Assembly (NCBI GenBank): GCA_945883495.1
Contig: CAMCXS010000002.1
Coordinates: forward strand, 62,001-126,000
DNA from: Akkermansia muciniphila
Lineage (GTDB): Bacteria; Verrucomicrobiota; Verrucomicrobiia; Verrucomicrobiales; DEV007
DNA: 64,000 bases
Direction of reading: 5' to 3'
Below, in pieces: positions 50,141 to 59,342 of the stretch. A model generated the notes under the pieces. That model saw only the letters and a list, made by a program, of their open reading frames with translations, had not been told where the DNA came from and did no database searches. Within the stretch, counting starts at the first letter, position 1, and the number at the start of each line of letters is the position of its first letter. A program made the position numbers and the translations under genes.

Positions 50141-52096
50141 TCAGGCAAGGTTGGATTTGATCTCATCCAGCCACTTGTCGCGCTGGGCGAGAGCGAGTCG
50201 CGACTCGTAGCGCAGCCGTTCGACGGCTTGCTGCAACTCATCAATCAGGTCGCTGAACTTGCCGGAGACTTCGCCGCCATCATCCGCTTTGGCTTTGCGT
50301 ATCTTCTCGCAGAGCTGCGGGGCATAATGTTCCAACAGGTAATCGTCCGCGCTGACGAACACCTGGGCGCTGCCGGGCTGCCCTTGACGGGCGCCGCGGC
50401 CGATGAGCTGACGGTCAATCCGGATGGATTCGTTCCGCTCCACCGCGATGACATGGAGCCCGCCCGCCGCCAGCGATGCCGGGTCGAGATCAATGTGCGT
50501 TCCCCGGCCCGCCATATTCGTCGCCAGCAGCACGTGACCGGGTTCGCCCGCCCGGGCCACGATTTCGCTTTCTTCGGCATCTTGCTTGGCGGTGAGCAAA
50601 GTGAACGGCAGCCCCGCCTCCGTGAAAACCTCGGCCAGCGCCTCGCTCGCCCGGATGGTGCGGGTGCCGACAAGCACGGGTTGCCCGCGACGGTGACGCT
50701 CAATCGTGTCCCGCAACACCGCTTGGTACACATCTTCACGGGATTGAAAGACCCGCTCCGGCATCATGACGCGCCTGCTTGGCTTGTGCAGCGGCACGGC
50801 TTCCACACCCATCTCGAAGAAGTGCCAGAACTCCCCGGCGCTCTCTGCCGCCGTTCCGGTCAGCCCGCAAATCGTATCGTAGAGCCCGAAGTAGCGTTGC
50901 CGGGTAATCGTTGCCGAAGAATCATTTTCCGCCCGGATCTCCACGCCTTCCTTAGCTTCCACCGCTTGGTGCAATCCGTCGCGCCACGTCCGCTCACTGA
51001 ACCGGCGGCCGGTGAACTCATCGATGATGCAGACCTTCTGTTCTTCATCAATCACGTAGCTGGCATCGCGGAGGAAAAAATGCTCCGCCCGCAAGGCATT
51101 CAGCACATAAGTCTGCCAAGGCCGACGCAACAGATCCCACGGGATCCCCGGAGCTTGGTGGATCAATTCAAAGCCCTCCCGGGTCAAGGTCACGCCCCGG
51201 CGCGAGAGATCGAGTTCAAAGTGCTGGTCTTCCCGCAACGTTGCCGCCAAATCCCGCGCCACGTGGTAGGCCGCTTCGCCTTGGTTGCGCCCTGGGCCCG
51301 ATTCACTGATGACCAGGGGCGATCCCGCCTCGTCGATCAACACGGAATCGACCTCGTCAATAATCGCGAAATGGAGCCCGCGCTGGACAATGCCTGGTTC
51401 CACGTTTTCCCGGCCCATCAACGCGTTGCGCAATCGCTCCCGCGCGCCTGACCGCGGGGAGCGCAGCAGCACGAGGTGATCCCGCAAATAGTCGAACCCA
51501 AACTCATACCCGACCCCATAGGTCACATCTGCCGCGTAAGCCTCCCGTTTGGCTTCCGGCGTGCCCTCCTTGCCTTCGGGCAAATGCCGCACCGTGAGCC
51601 CGAGATACTCGAAGATTGGCGTCGAAAACTCACAGTCCCGTTGCGCCAGGTAGCTATTGACAGTGATACAATGAACGCCTTGCCCAAACAGGGAAAACGC
51701 AAACGCCGGGAGCGACACCGCCAGCGTCTTGCCCTCCCCCGTCGCCATTTCCGCCACCGCGCCGCGCACCAGAATCAAGCCGCCAATCAGCTGCTCCGGG
51801 TAGTGAAACAGCCCCGTGGTCCGCCGCGACGCCTCCCGGACGATGGCGAACCCCTCCTCCACCATGTCCTCCAACACCAGCTTCCCGGCCCGCCCCTGCG
51901 CCCGCCATTCCTCCACCCGCGCCCGCATTTGCTCCTGGGAGAACTGCGATACCCGCCCCGCCAACGCCTCGATCCGCGCCAGCCGCTCCGCGTCCGTCTG
52001 GTGCTTTTTGGAGTCAGTCAGCCGGTTCCAACCATGCTTTAGCTTCGCGCCCAAAAACGCGCGCTTGTCATACTGCGATCCCAAACGGATAGCCAT
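50141..52096 (-). CDS. Shortened SecA-like translocase ATPase
   Basis: A 651-residue SecA homologue, against roughly 800-950 residues for canonical SecA. NBD1 has the Walker A MATGEGKT (117-124) and IIDEVDSVLIDEAGSPLVIS; the preprotein cross-linking domain and NBD2 follow, with TNMAGRGTHIDLDP and IGRGARQGQPGSA. The sequence stops about 85 residues after this motif, so the helical wing, most of the helical scaffold with the two-helix finger, and the C-terminal zinc-binding tail are missing. It is therefore unlikely to be the cell's housekeeping SecA. The downstream adaptor gene suggests an envelope transport role. The function is not known to me. Confidence 0.85.
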   Translation of the reverse strand: MAIRLGSQYDKRAFLGAKLKHGWNRLTDSKKHQTDAERLARIEALAGRVSQFSQEQMRARVEEWRAQGRAGKLVLEDMVEEGFAIVREASRRTTGLFHYPEQLIGGLILVRGAVAEMATGEGKTLAVSLPAFAFSLFGQGVHCITVNSYLAQRDCEFSTPIFEYLGLTVRHLPEGKEGTPEAKREAYAADVTYGVGYEFGFDYLRDHLVLLRSPRSGARERLRNALMGRENVEPGIVQRGLHFAIIDEVDSVLIDEAGSPLVISESGPGRNQGEAAYHVARDLAATLREDQHFELDLSRRGVTLTREGFELIHQAPGIPWDLLRRPWQTYVLNALRAEHFFLRDASYVIDEEQKVCIIDEFTGRRFSERTWRDGLHQAVEAKEGVEIRAENDSSATITRQRYFGLYDTICGLTGTAAESAGEFWHFFEMGVEAVPLHKPSRRVMMPERVFQSREDVYQAVLRDTIERHRRGQPVLVGTRTIRASEALAEVFTEAGLPFTLLTAKQDAEESEIVARAGEPGHVLLATNMAGRGTHIDLDPASLAAGGLHVIAVERNESIRIDRQLIGRGARQGQPGSAQVFVSADDYLLEHYAPQLCEKIRKAKADDGGEVSGKFSDLIDELQQAVERLRYESRLALAQRDKWLDEIKSNLA

Positions 52097-52257
52097 GCGA
52101 TGAGAGAGAGTAAGGAGAGGGAGGGAAAGCTCGTGAGCTGGAACGGCCAGTAAGCCCCGAGCAGGGCAAAGCCTGCCGCAAACTTAGACGTGAGTCGAGC
52201 CCGTTATTCGGCGATCGCTTGCAACTCTTCCACGCCCCCAGAAGCACGCACCTCGTG

Positions 52258-53454
52258 TCAGCGGACCTGGAGAGCCGCCGCGTAGAACCCGTCACAGCCT
52301 GTTTCCGATGGGGAGATTTGGAATTCCTCCAAAAGTGCAACCGCCCCTGAGCCGAGCAGCCCTTCCACCGCGCCCCGGTTCTCCGATGGCAGAAGGGAGC
52401 AGGTGGCGTAGACCATCACTCCACCGGGCCGCAGCATGGAAGGATAGGCGGCGAGCAACTCGTGTTGGATGCGGCGGACCCGGTCAAGCTGTCCGGGGCT
52501 GAGGCGCCACTTGAGGTCCGGTTGGCGTTTCAGAGTGCCGAGGCCGGAACAAGGGGCATCGATGAGCAGACGGTCGGCTTGGCCAGCGAGCGCGGCGAGG
52601 TTGGAAGGCTGGGCCAGTCCGGTGCGGATGCAGGTGACGCCTGCGGTTTTGGCACGCCGTTTCAGTTCCTCCAGCTTGCGCGGCTCGATGTCCAAGGCGT
52701 GGATGGTGCCCCGGTTCCCCAGGAGCGCGGCGAGGTGGAGGGTCTTGCCTCCGGCGCCGGCGCAGGCGTCGATCACGATTTCTCCGGGGCGAACACCGAG
52801 CAGGGGCGCGACGCGTTGAGATCCGGCATCTTGAATTTCGACCCGGCCCTCGGCACGGAGCGGTTTGGGAAGGGTTTTGCCTTCTGGGAGGACCAGGCCC
52901 TCAGGAAGGCCGCATGCTGGGGAAGCATCGACGCCGTGGCTGGCGAGCCAAGCAACGGCTTCCTCGCGACTGTTGCGCAGCATGTTGACTCGCAGATACA
53001 CCCGTGCCCGCTGGTTCAACGCATGAAGTTCAGCGTCCCACCGGCTCCCCAACTCCCCTGCTCCAAGTTCGTCGAGCCAGTCGGGAATCGATTCGCGGAT
53101 TGCCCGGGGCTGTTCCGCCAAGGCAGCCTCCCGAACCGCCATTTCCGTGACGGCAGCCCCCCCGTGCCTCCACCAATCTGGGAGTTCGATGCCCATCCGG
53201 CGCCACTGCGCGGCGCAGAGCGAGGCAGTGTCCCATTCAGGAACATTGGCAACAAAGGCCAACGAGCGTCGCCAGCGGACCACCTCGAACACCGTTTCCG
53301 CGATGAAGCCCCGGTCGCGTTTGCCCCACTTCGGATTGCGGGTGAAGACTGCGGCCAATTCGTGATCCAGCACCTTGCCCTCCGCGAAGACTGCTCCCGC
53401 CACTTCGGCCGCCGCTTCCGCAAGGATCCGATGCAAGTGCTGTTGCAAAGCCAT
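52258..53454 (-). CDS. rsmB: 16S rRNA m5C967 methyltransferase-like protein (RsmB/NOP family)
   Basis: A 398-residue protein. The N-terminal NusB-like RNA-binding region (about 1-140) includes AEVAGAVFAEGKVLDHELAA and RDRGFIAETVFEVVRWRR. The C-terminal SAM-dependent domain has VIDACAGAGGKTLHLAALLG, LIDAPCSGLGTLKRQPDLKW with one catalytic Cys and YATCSLLPSEN with the other. These are the two cysteines of RNA m5C methyltransferases. The length fits RsmB. It should modify C967 of 16S rRNA; the specific position is inferred from family. Confidence 0.85.
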   Translation of the reverse strand: MALQQHLHRILAEAAAEVAGAVFAEGKVLDHELAAVFTRNPKWGKRDRGFIAETVFEVVRWRRSLAFVANVPEWDTASLCAAQWRRMGIELPDWWRHGGAAVTEMAVREAALAEQPRAIRESIPDWLDELGAGELGSRWDAELHALNQRARVYLRVNMLRNSREEAVAWLASHGVDASPACGLPEGLVLPEGKTLPKPLRAEGRVEIQDAGSQRVAPLLGVRPGEIVIDACAGAGGKTLHLAALLGNRGTIHALDIEPRKLEELKRRAKTAGVTCIRTGLAQPSNLAALAGQADRLLIDAPCSGLGTLKRQPDLKWRLSPGQLDRVRRIQHELLAAYPSMLRPGGVMVYATCSLLPSENRGAVEGLLGSGAVALLEEFQISPSETGCDGFYAAALQVR

Positions 53455-53622
53455 GACCCGGGAACGTTCCGGCTTCCAAAGCGGAAGGCAAGAGATTGCC
53501 TCAACTGGCGTGCCGGGTGGAGTGTGGGACTCGAATGGTTCCCACCGCAGACCTCCCGGACCGAGCGATCAACGATTACCCGCCACTTGACTGCCTGGGC
53601 AGCAATTCGCAAATTGAAGCAA

Positions 53623-54009
53623 ATGAAAGCGAAAACCTTCCTCTCAAGTGTCTCCCTCTGCCTTCTGGCCGCCGTCCCCGCGCTCGCCACTGATACCGCG
53701 CACATCGATCCGAAAGGCGCGGAGAAACTGATCGAGGAGAAGAAAGTCGTTGTCCTTGATGTCCGGACGCCGGAGGAATTCGCCGAGGGCCATATCAGTG
53801 GCGCGGAGAACATCGACTTCACCGCTAATGACTTTGAAGAGAAGGCCGCGAAACTTGATCGCAGCAAGGCCTACCTGGTGCATTGCGCCGCAGGCGGACG
53901 GAGCACGAACTCACTGGAAGTCTTCGAAAAGCTCGGATTTGGTTCGATCTACCACCTTGATGGCGGCTTCAACGCTTGGAAAAAGGCAGGCAAAGTGGTG
54001 GTCAAGTAA
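53623..54009 (+). CDS. Exported single-domain rhodanese
   Basis: A 128-residue protein with a signal peptide (FLSSVSLCLLAAVPALA) and one rhodanese domain. VVVLDVRTPEEFAEGHISGA and the active-site loop VHCAAGGRS, with the catalytic Cys, are intact, as is the closing LDGGFNAWKKAG. A thiosulfate or other persulfide transfer activity in the periplasm is likely. The ATG at 53623 opens the signal peptide; longer upstream frames overlap rsmB antisense and are not credible. It ends 6 bases before the convergent ispE stop. Confidence 0.88.
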   Translation: MKAKTFLSSVSLCLLAAVPALATDTAHIDPKGAEKLIEEKKVVVLDVRTPEEFAEGHISGAENIDFTANDFEEKAAKLDRSKAYLVHCAAGGRSTNSLEVFEKLGFGSIYHLDGGFNAWKKAGKVVVK

Positions 54010-54015
54010 CCGCCT

Positions 54016-54900
54016 TCACGGCAACACCGTGGCGACGCTGGTCCAAGTGGATTCGCCATATTCAGCGGTGAGTTCCGCCTGAATCGCCTCCGCATTGGCC
54101 TCAGCCCCCAGAACCGCGAAGACCACGGAACCGCTACCAGACAGTAGCGAGCCCTCGACTCCCTGCTGCGCCGCCAGGAACTGCTTCAGGTCGGCGAGCA
54201 CCAGATGTTTGGCAAACACGGGCCGCTCAAGGCTGTTCTCCAAATCACCCCAAGGCATCGGCTGGGCCGCGTAATCGACTCCAGGGATCTCCCGTGAATT
54301 CAACCACTGCTGATAAGCCCATGGTGTCGGCACCGAGAAAGCCGGTTTCACCAGCAAAAGCCGTGGCCGCCAGGGAAATGCCTTTGGCGGCACCAGCTCT
54401 ACGATTTCACCTCGCCCCCGGCAATCGCAAGCTCCTTCGTAGAGGAAGAAGGGAATATCAGAACCGAGAGACGCAGCGATCCGCGCAAGCCTCTCCCGGC
54501 TCAGCCCGAGCGATAGCGCCCCGTTGATCCCGAGAAGCACGCTCGCTGCATCGCTGCTGCCCCCGCCCAATCCTGCACCGTGGGGAATCCGCTTCACGAG
54601 ATGGATCGCCAAATCAAACCGGCGTCCCACCTCCGCCTCCAGCCCGCGCACTGCTTTGACCACCAGATTTGACTCGTCGGTCGGGAGCGAAGGATCGTCG
54701 CAGGTGAATTGCAGCCCGGTCCCCGCCGGAGTGGACGAGGTCTCGATTGTATCCGCCAAGGAAATCCTTACCATCCGGGTATCTAGCTCGTGAAAACCGT
54801 CGGGCCGTTTGCCGAGGACTCGGAGCCAGAGATTGACCTTGGCCGGGGCTTCGCGCCGGAAGAGCAAAGGCGGAGGAGTCGGAATTTCGCTAAGGCTCAT
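54016..54900 (-). CDS. ispE: 4-diphosphocytidyl-2-C-methyl-D-erythritol kinase
   Basis: A 294-residue GHMP kinase of the non-mevalonate isoprenoid pathway. The start APAKVNLWLRVLGKRPDGFH and the ATP-loop HGAGLGGGSSDAASVLLGIN are characteristic of IspE, as is GSDIPFFLYEGACDCRGRG and the late LSGSGSVVFAVL. It phosphorylates the 2-hydroxyl of the diphosphocytidyl-methylerythritol intermediate. Its ATG at 54900 overlaps the stop of the pgeF-like gene (ATGA). Confidence 0.93.
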   Translation of the reverse strand: MSLSEIPTPPPLLFRREAPAKVNLWLRVLGKRPDGFHELDTRMVRISLADTIETSSTPAGTGLQFTCDDPSLPTDESNLVVKAVRGLEAEVGRRFDLAIHLVKRIPHGAGLGGGSSDAASVLLGINGALSLGLSRERLARIAASLGSDIPFFLYEGACDCRGRGEIVELVPPKAFPWRPRLLLVKPAFSVPTPWAYQQWLNSREIPGVDYAAQPMPWGDLENSLERPVFAKHLVLADLKQFLAAQQGVEGSLLSGSGSVVFAVLGAEANAEAIQAELTAEYGESTWTSVATVLP

Positions 54901-55628
54901 ACCGACCAAGTCTGCGTTTGGCTTTGCGGCTGCGGATCTCTTGCAAGCTTGCTCCATCCGGCCATCGCGATGTGGCGGCCAGTTTTGCCTTTTTCGAGCC
55001 GGTAGGAATAATAGAGATTCAGGTTCGACGAGGTGCAAACGCCGGAATCGTGGATCGATTCCGTGGGCACACCAGCCACCCGGCATTGCTCTAGAATTTG
55101 GGCGGCGAAATCGACTTCATACGCCGGCGGACGGATACAGGCGCTGAGTTGCACAACGAGATCCCTCGGCCGGCTACCGAATGCCATTTCCATCATCGCC
55201 ATCGTGAACGGAACGATTCCCAGCTCGGTCCCTTTTTTGCCGGAGTGGACCAAGCCCAGGGCGCGATTCACGGGGTCCACCAAGAAGACTGCCCCGCAAT
55301 CCGCCACATGAATCCCCAGCACCACCTCAGGGAGGCCGGTGATCAAGGCATCGACCCCGGCCAAAGGCCAATGCTCCGGCTGCCGCAAGGTCAGCTCATC
55401 GACTAGTCCGACCTTGGTTCCATGAATCTGCTCCGCCGTAACCAGTGGCCAGCAGCCCATGCCCAGGGCGCGTTGTGCCTCTTCATGGTACGGCCGCAAA
55501 CGCTGCAACGCCCCCTCTTTGTCGACATCTCCCACCGCCACCTCCGGCTCCCTTAGAACAAAACCATGCATCAAACCTGGGACGGCGGACAAGGACGGGA
55601 ACGTTTCAAGAGGCGGAGCGGCAGGCAC
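54897..55628 (-). CDS. pgeF: Laccase-domain purine nucleoside phosphorylase (PgeF/YfiH family)
   Basis: A 243-residue member of the multicopper-oxidase-like laccase domain family, now known as zinc-dependent purine nucleoside phosphorylases or peptidoglycan-editing factors. The metal ligands are visible: His in AEQIHGTKV, Cys in HVADCGAVFLVD, His in ALGLVHSGKKG. The central GVDALITGLP and LSACIRPPAYEV are also family-like. The start is GTG at 55628; no ATG is available near the N-terminus. Coupled to ispE by a 4-base overlap. No feature is evident in the 169 bases upstream. Confidence 0.85.
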   Translation of the reverse strand: MPAAPPLETFPSLSAVPGLMHGFVLREPEVAVGDVDKEGALQRLRPYHEEAQRALGMGCWPLVTAEQIHGTKVGLVDELTLRQPEHWPLAGVDALITGLPEVVLGIHVADCGAVFLVDPVNRALGLVHSGKKGTELGIVPFTMAMMEMAFGSRPRDLVVQLSACIRPPAYEVDFAAQILEQCRVAGVPTESIHDSGVCTSSNLNLYYSYRLEKGKTGRHIAMAGWSKLARDPQPQSQTQTWSV

Positions 55629-55797
55629 GGCGAACCGTGAACTCTCTTGGCACCAGGTTCAACCTCGCTCTTGGCGCTGCACACGGGTTGAATGGTGCAG
55701 AATGAAGGACGCGAACCGCCCAGCTTCAACGAAGCGCGGCACCTGAGAGCGGCATTCCCCGGGATCGCGAGGGACGATCCGAGGTCTGAACTCAGCC

Positions 55798-57867
55798 TCA
55801 ATTGACGTGACGCAAAGCGTCGATCGGATTCATCGCGGCGGCTTTGCTAGCCGGATACAGGCCGAAGACGACGCCGACGAAAACCGAAATGCCGAAAGCG
55901 AGAGGAATGGACCAAGGCACGATGATTGGAACCATGGTCATGATCGCTTCTGGCGCGTTTTTCATGCTTTCGGGAAACGTGGCTTGGAGGAACCCGCGAA
56001 GCCCCACCACGCTGGGAGCAGCGAGAAAGCCAGCGATGATGCCGACCAAACCGCCGACCACGGAAAGGACGATGGTTTCGACAAGAAACTGCCGCGTGAT
56101 ATCCCGTTGTTTGGCGCCGAGCGCCCGCCGGATCCCGATCTCCCGCGTCCGCTCCGTAACCGTGGCCAACATAATATTCATGATGCCGATCCCGCCCACG
56201 ACCAAGGAAATGGCGGCCACCATCCCGAGCATGGCAATAAACATAATCCGCGAACTCTGCGCCCGCTCCAATAACTCCAAGGGAACCACGACGTTGAAAT
56301 CATCCTTGGCGTGATTGTCCGCCAAATGATTGCGGATGATCTCGGCAGTTTCGCGAATCGCCTCCAGACTGGCCACTTGGAAGGTCACTTCCGTAACCGT
56401 CGGTTGCCCGACGTCATCCCGTGCATAAACGTCGTAGATATTCCGCCAATAGGTACTCAATGGAATGAAGAGCGTGACCGATGCACCTTCCTCTGGGTTC
56501 GCCGTGCCTTCGGGTTCAACGACTCCAATCACACGGTAGTAATCGTTCCCAAAGTAGCGATGCACATGGATCGATTTGTCGATCGGATCGTGATACGGAA
56601 ACAAATTTTTGGCTAGGCTTGCCCCCAGGACGCACACTTTGTCTTCGGCCGCGACATGGGCATCCGTGATGAAACTGCCGCGCACGACGCGGAGGTGCTT
56701 CAGGTCCGCGTAACCCGAGGTGACGCCCTTGAGCGGTTTCTCCTCCTGCCGGCCTTCAAAGCCGTAGGTGGCTCGTTCCGTGGAGCGCTCGGGAATGACC
56801 CCGGTAATCGTCGGCACCATGGACTGAAGGGTTTCATAGTCCGCCCGGGTCACTCCGTAGAGACGGTCGTAGGGATTCTTCGGATTGCGCGGCGGCTCCA
56901 CGGAACTGACGATCACGTTCGTCGCGCCGAGCCGGGCGATTTCTTCCTGCGCCTTGGCGCTGATCCCCTCCCCAATCGCCAGGAGCCAAATCACCGAGGC
57001 GACCCCAATGAAAATCCCAAGCACCGTGAGAATCGAACGCATCGGATGGAGATGCAGGCTCTTCACTCCGAGCGCCCAGGGACGCAAAAACTGCCGCCAC
57101 CAAGTCTCCAGGCGCTCCCGGGCCGACAACGGCGGAGGGGGTGGTTCCGCGGCGGCGGCATTGGGGCGGTGTTCGATCTCCCGGTGCCGGACATCCGAGC
57201 GAATCACCCCGTCCCTCAGGCGCACGATGCGCCGGGCACGTTGGGCGACCTCCTCCTCGTGGGTCACCATGACGATGGTTTTGCCCTCGGCGTTCAGCTC
57301 GTCGAGGAGGTTGAGGATTTCCCCCGTGGTGACGGAATCGAGGTTCCCGGTGGCTTCGTCCGCGAGGATGAAACTGGGATTGTTGATCAAGGAGCGGGCG
57401 ATCCCGGCGCGCTGCTGCTGCCCTCCGGAAAGCTGGGGCGGCCGGTGGTCCATGCGGTGGGACAAGCCGACCCGGTCCGCGAGAGCGAGGGAACGGTTGC
57501 GATCGGCTTCGGTGATATGTCCCAAGTAAAAGAGCGGCACCTGGATGTTTTCCTCCACGGTGAGCGAAGGGATCAGGTTGTAACTCTGAAAGACAAAACC
57601 AATGTGCTTGGCACGGATTTCCGCGAGCCGGTCATCGCTCAGATTGCGAATCTCCTCGCCGCCGAGTCGAAATTCCCCTGACGTGGCTTGGTCGAGACAG
57701 CCAAGAATATTGAGGAAGGTGCTTTTCCCAGAACCGGAGGGTCCCATGATGGCCAGGTAATCCCCGACGGGAACCTCCAGATCAATCCCCTTGAGCACCG
57801 GGAGTGGTTCACCTCCGACGATATACTCCTTGCGGAGTTCGCGGATTTCCAGGGCCAGGTCCGTCAC
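55798..57867 (-). CDS. macB: MacB-like ABC transporter (ATPase fused to permease)
   Basis: A 689-residue MacB-type transporter. The ATPase domain has Walker A GPSGSGKST (42-50), signature LSGGQQQR, and Walker B LADEATGNLD. After a Pro-rich linker come four membrane helices around a large extracytoplasmic domain (LTVLGIFIGVASVIWLLAIG; MLGMVAAISLVVGGIGIMN; TERTREIGIRRALGAK; SIPLAFGISVFVGVVFGLYP), the FtsX/MacB fold. It should power export from the periplasm of small molecules or peptides with its MacA and TolC partners. GTG start overlaps the adaptor stop (GTGA). Confidence 0.92.
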   Translation of the reverse strand: MTDLALEIRELRKEYIVGGEPLPVLKGIDLEVPVGDYLAIMGPSGSGKSTFLNILGCLDQATSGEFRLGGEEIRNLSDDRLAEIRAKHIGFVFQSYNLIPSLTVEENIQVPLFYLGHITEADRNRSLALADRVGLSHRMDHRPPQLSGGQQQRAGIARSLINNPSFILADEATGNLDSVTTGEILNLLDELNAEGKTIVMVTHEEEVAQRARRIVRLRDGVIRSDVRHREIEHRPNAAAAEPPPPPLSARERLETWWRQFLRPWALGVKSLHLHPMRSILTVLGIFIGVASVIWLLAIGEGISAKAQEEIARLGATNVIVSSVEPPRNPKNPYDRLYGVTRADYETLQSMVPTITGVIPERSTERATYGFEGRQEEKPLKGVTSGYADLKHLRVVRGSFITDAHVAAEDKVCVLGASLAKNLFPYHDPIDKSIHVHRYFGNDYYRVIGVVEPEGTANPEEGASVTLFIPLSTYWRNIYDVYARDDVGQPTVTEVTFQVASLEAIRETAEIIRNHLADNHAKDDFNVVVPLELLERAQSSRIMFIAMLGMVAAISLVVGGIGIMNIMLATVTERTREIGIRRALGAKQRDITRQFLVETIVLSVVGGLVGIIAGFLAAPSVVGLRGFLQATFPESMKNAPEAIMTMVPIIVPWSIPLAFGISVFVGVVFGLYPASKAAAMNPIDALRHVN

Positions 57868-59321
57868 GACGGATTGCCGCGGGGTGCGGGCGCGGAGCGT
57901 TGCGGTTCACGGCGCGCGATCATTTCGCCAGCGTCCGGCAAGGTCAGCCGGTCGATGAACGAGGATGGGCTCAAGGCCACCTCTTCACCGGGTTCCAAAC
58001 CGGCCTCAATGATGATGGACTGCTGATTCGCGGCACCGATATCGACCTCGCGGACCTGAAGCGGACCGCCATTGGGCCCGGCCACGACGCAAAAATAGCG
58101 TTTGTCGCGCTCGACGACGGATTGGATGGGAACTTGCAGCGCCTTGGCTTCCTCGGAGAGGAGGATGGTGGCCTCGGCAGTCATGCCGGGACGGAGCCCT
58201 TGGGGCGGATTGTCGATGAGAATGGTGGCTCCGTAATTCTTAATGTGGGAGACGTAGACGTTCGCGGAGCGGATCGGATATTCCGTGAGCTTGACGAGTT
58301 CTCCCACCAGCTCGTCCCCGGGAAGCGCTTCCACGCGGATCCGGACGGGCATCCCAGGACGGACTTTGTCGATCCGGGACTCGTTGACCTGGGCGCGCAT
58401 TTGCATGCGTTGGGGGTCAGGCAGGCGGAAGAGGATTTGCTTTTCGCGGACCATCTTGCCTTCCTGGATCACCTGGGCTTCCGCCGTGGGATCGTTTGCG
58501 TAAACGACTTGGCCGGCAGAAGGCGCCTTGATGGTGCAAAGCTTCAGTTGGTTTTCCACTTCCTCAAGCTGCGCCCGGTCGATCTCGTAGGCTTTCTCCG
58601 CGGAGGAAAGGCGGACGGTGGCCGTCTCGATGCTGGCGTTGAAGGTGCTCAGCATTTTCTCCTTGGTATACTTGCGCAACACTTCGAGCCGGGTGCGGGC
58701 GACGGAAAGTTCCTTGGAGGCCTTCTCTAGAGCAAAACGATCCGCCTCTAATTGCACGGCGGAGACATAGCCCTTGGCGGCGAGATTTTCGCTATATTGG
58801 AGATATTCCTCAGCCCGGCGCTGATTTTCCCGGGCCACGAATTCCTCGCTCTCGAGCTTCTCTTCTTCCTCCCGAAACAAGCCAGATTCGTATTCCTGCA
58901 ACTGCAGCTTGGCGTGTTCCACGTCCGCCTTGGCTTGGGCGAGCGCCGCCTGGGACATGTTGACATCGATTTGCCGGGTGATGAGCCGTTCCTTGAGGTT
59001 GGTGTCGTCCACCCGGGCCAGGAAATCCCCTGGCTTCACATAGGTCCCTTCGGGCACAACTTCGAGGAGTGCGATCCCAGCGGACCCGGTGCTGACCTCG
59101 CAACGTACCTCGACATTGCTTGAGCTTTCAATCTCGCCGGACTCGACGATCTCCTGGACGAAGCGATCGACCACGGCGGGCGTGGTGAGCACCTCCCCAG
59201 CGATAACCTCGCCGTCCCCGGCGGACTTTTGCTTCACTTTCCATGTGGCCCCTCCAGCCACCGCGAAGATGAGGAGGATCCAGAGTAGCGCCTTCGGCGA
59301 AATGTTCCGTGTTGGTTTCAT
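57864..59321 (-). CDS. MacA-like periplasmic adaptor (HlyD family)
   Basis: A 485-residue adaptor. An N-terminal membrane helix (PKALLWILLIFAVAGGATW) anchors it. A lipoyl-like half (LLEVVPEGTYVKPGDFLARV) leads into an extended helical hairpin rich in Glu/Lys/Arg (about 120-275), then CTIKAPSAGQVVYANDPTA, a beta-barrel domain and a C-terminal membrane-proximal part (REVDIGAANQQSIIIEAGLE). Domain order fits MacA. It is the middle gene of a TolC-MacA-MacB operon running leftward. Confidence 0.9.
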   Translation of the reverse strand: MKPTRNISPKALLWILLIFAVAGGATWKVKQKSAGDGEVIAGEVLTTPAVVDRFVQEIVESGEIESSSNVEVRCEVSTGSAGIALLEVVPEGTYVKPGDFLARVDDTNLKERLITRQIDVNMSQAALAQAKADVEHAKLQLQEYESGLFREEEEKLESEEFVARENQRRAEEYLQYSENLAAKGYVSAVQLEADRFALEKASKELSVARTRLEVLRKYTKEKMLSTFNASIETATVRLSSAEKAYEIDRAQLEEVENQLKLCTIKAPSAGQVVYANDPTAEAQVIQEGKMVREKQILFRLPDPQRMQMRAQVNESRIDKVRPGMPVRIRVEALPGDELVGELVKLTEYPIRSANVYVSHIKNYGATILIDNPPQGLRPGMTAEATILLSEEAKALQVPIQSVVERDKRYFCVVAGPNGGPLQVREVDIGAANQQSIIIEAGLEPGEEVALSPSSFIDRLTLPDAGEMIARREPQRSAPAPRGNPS

Positions 59322-59342
59322 GGGTTTCTCGTTGGCTGTCTC

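Noticed and set aside
50228-51451. 407-residue plus-strand ORF antisense to the SecA-like gene
   Set aside because: The minus strand encodes conserved SecA motifs; the plus frame is His/Arg/Pro-rich shadow sequence.
52097-52257. tRNA or small RNA between the SecA-like gene and rsmB
   Set aside because: No cloverleaf or conserved T-loop is visible; only a 5-bp hairpin (AGCTC/GAGCT) occurs, and the stretch otherwise shows nothing.
52462-53622. N-terminal extension of the rhodanese frame over rsmB
   Set aside because: The rhodanese has its own signal peptide at 53623; the extension lies antisense to rsmB and lacks any family pattern.
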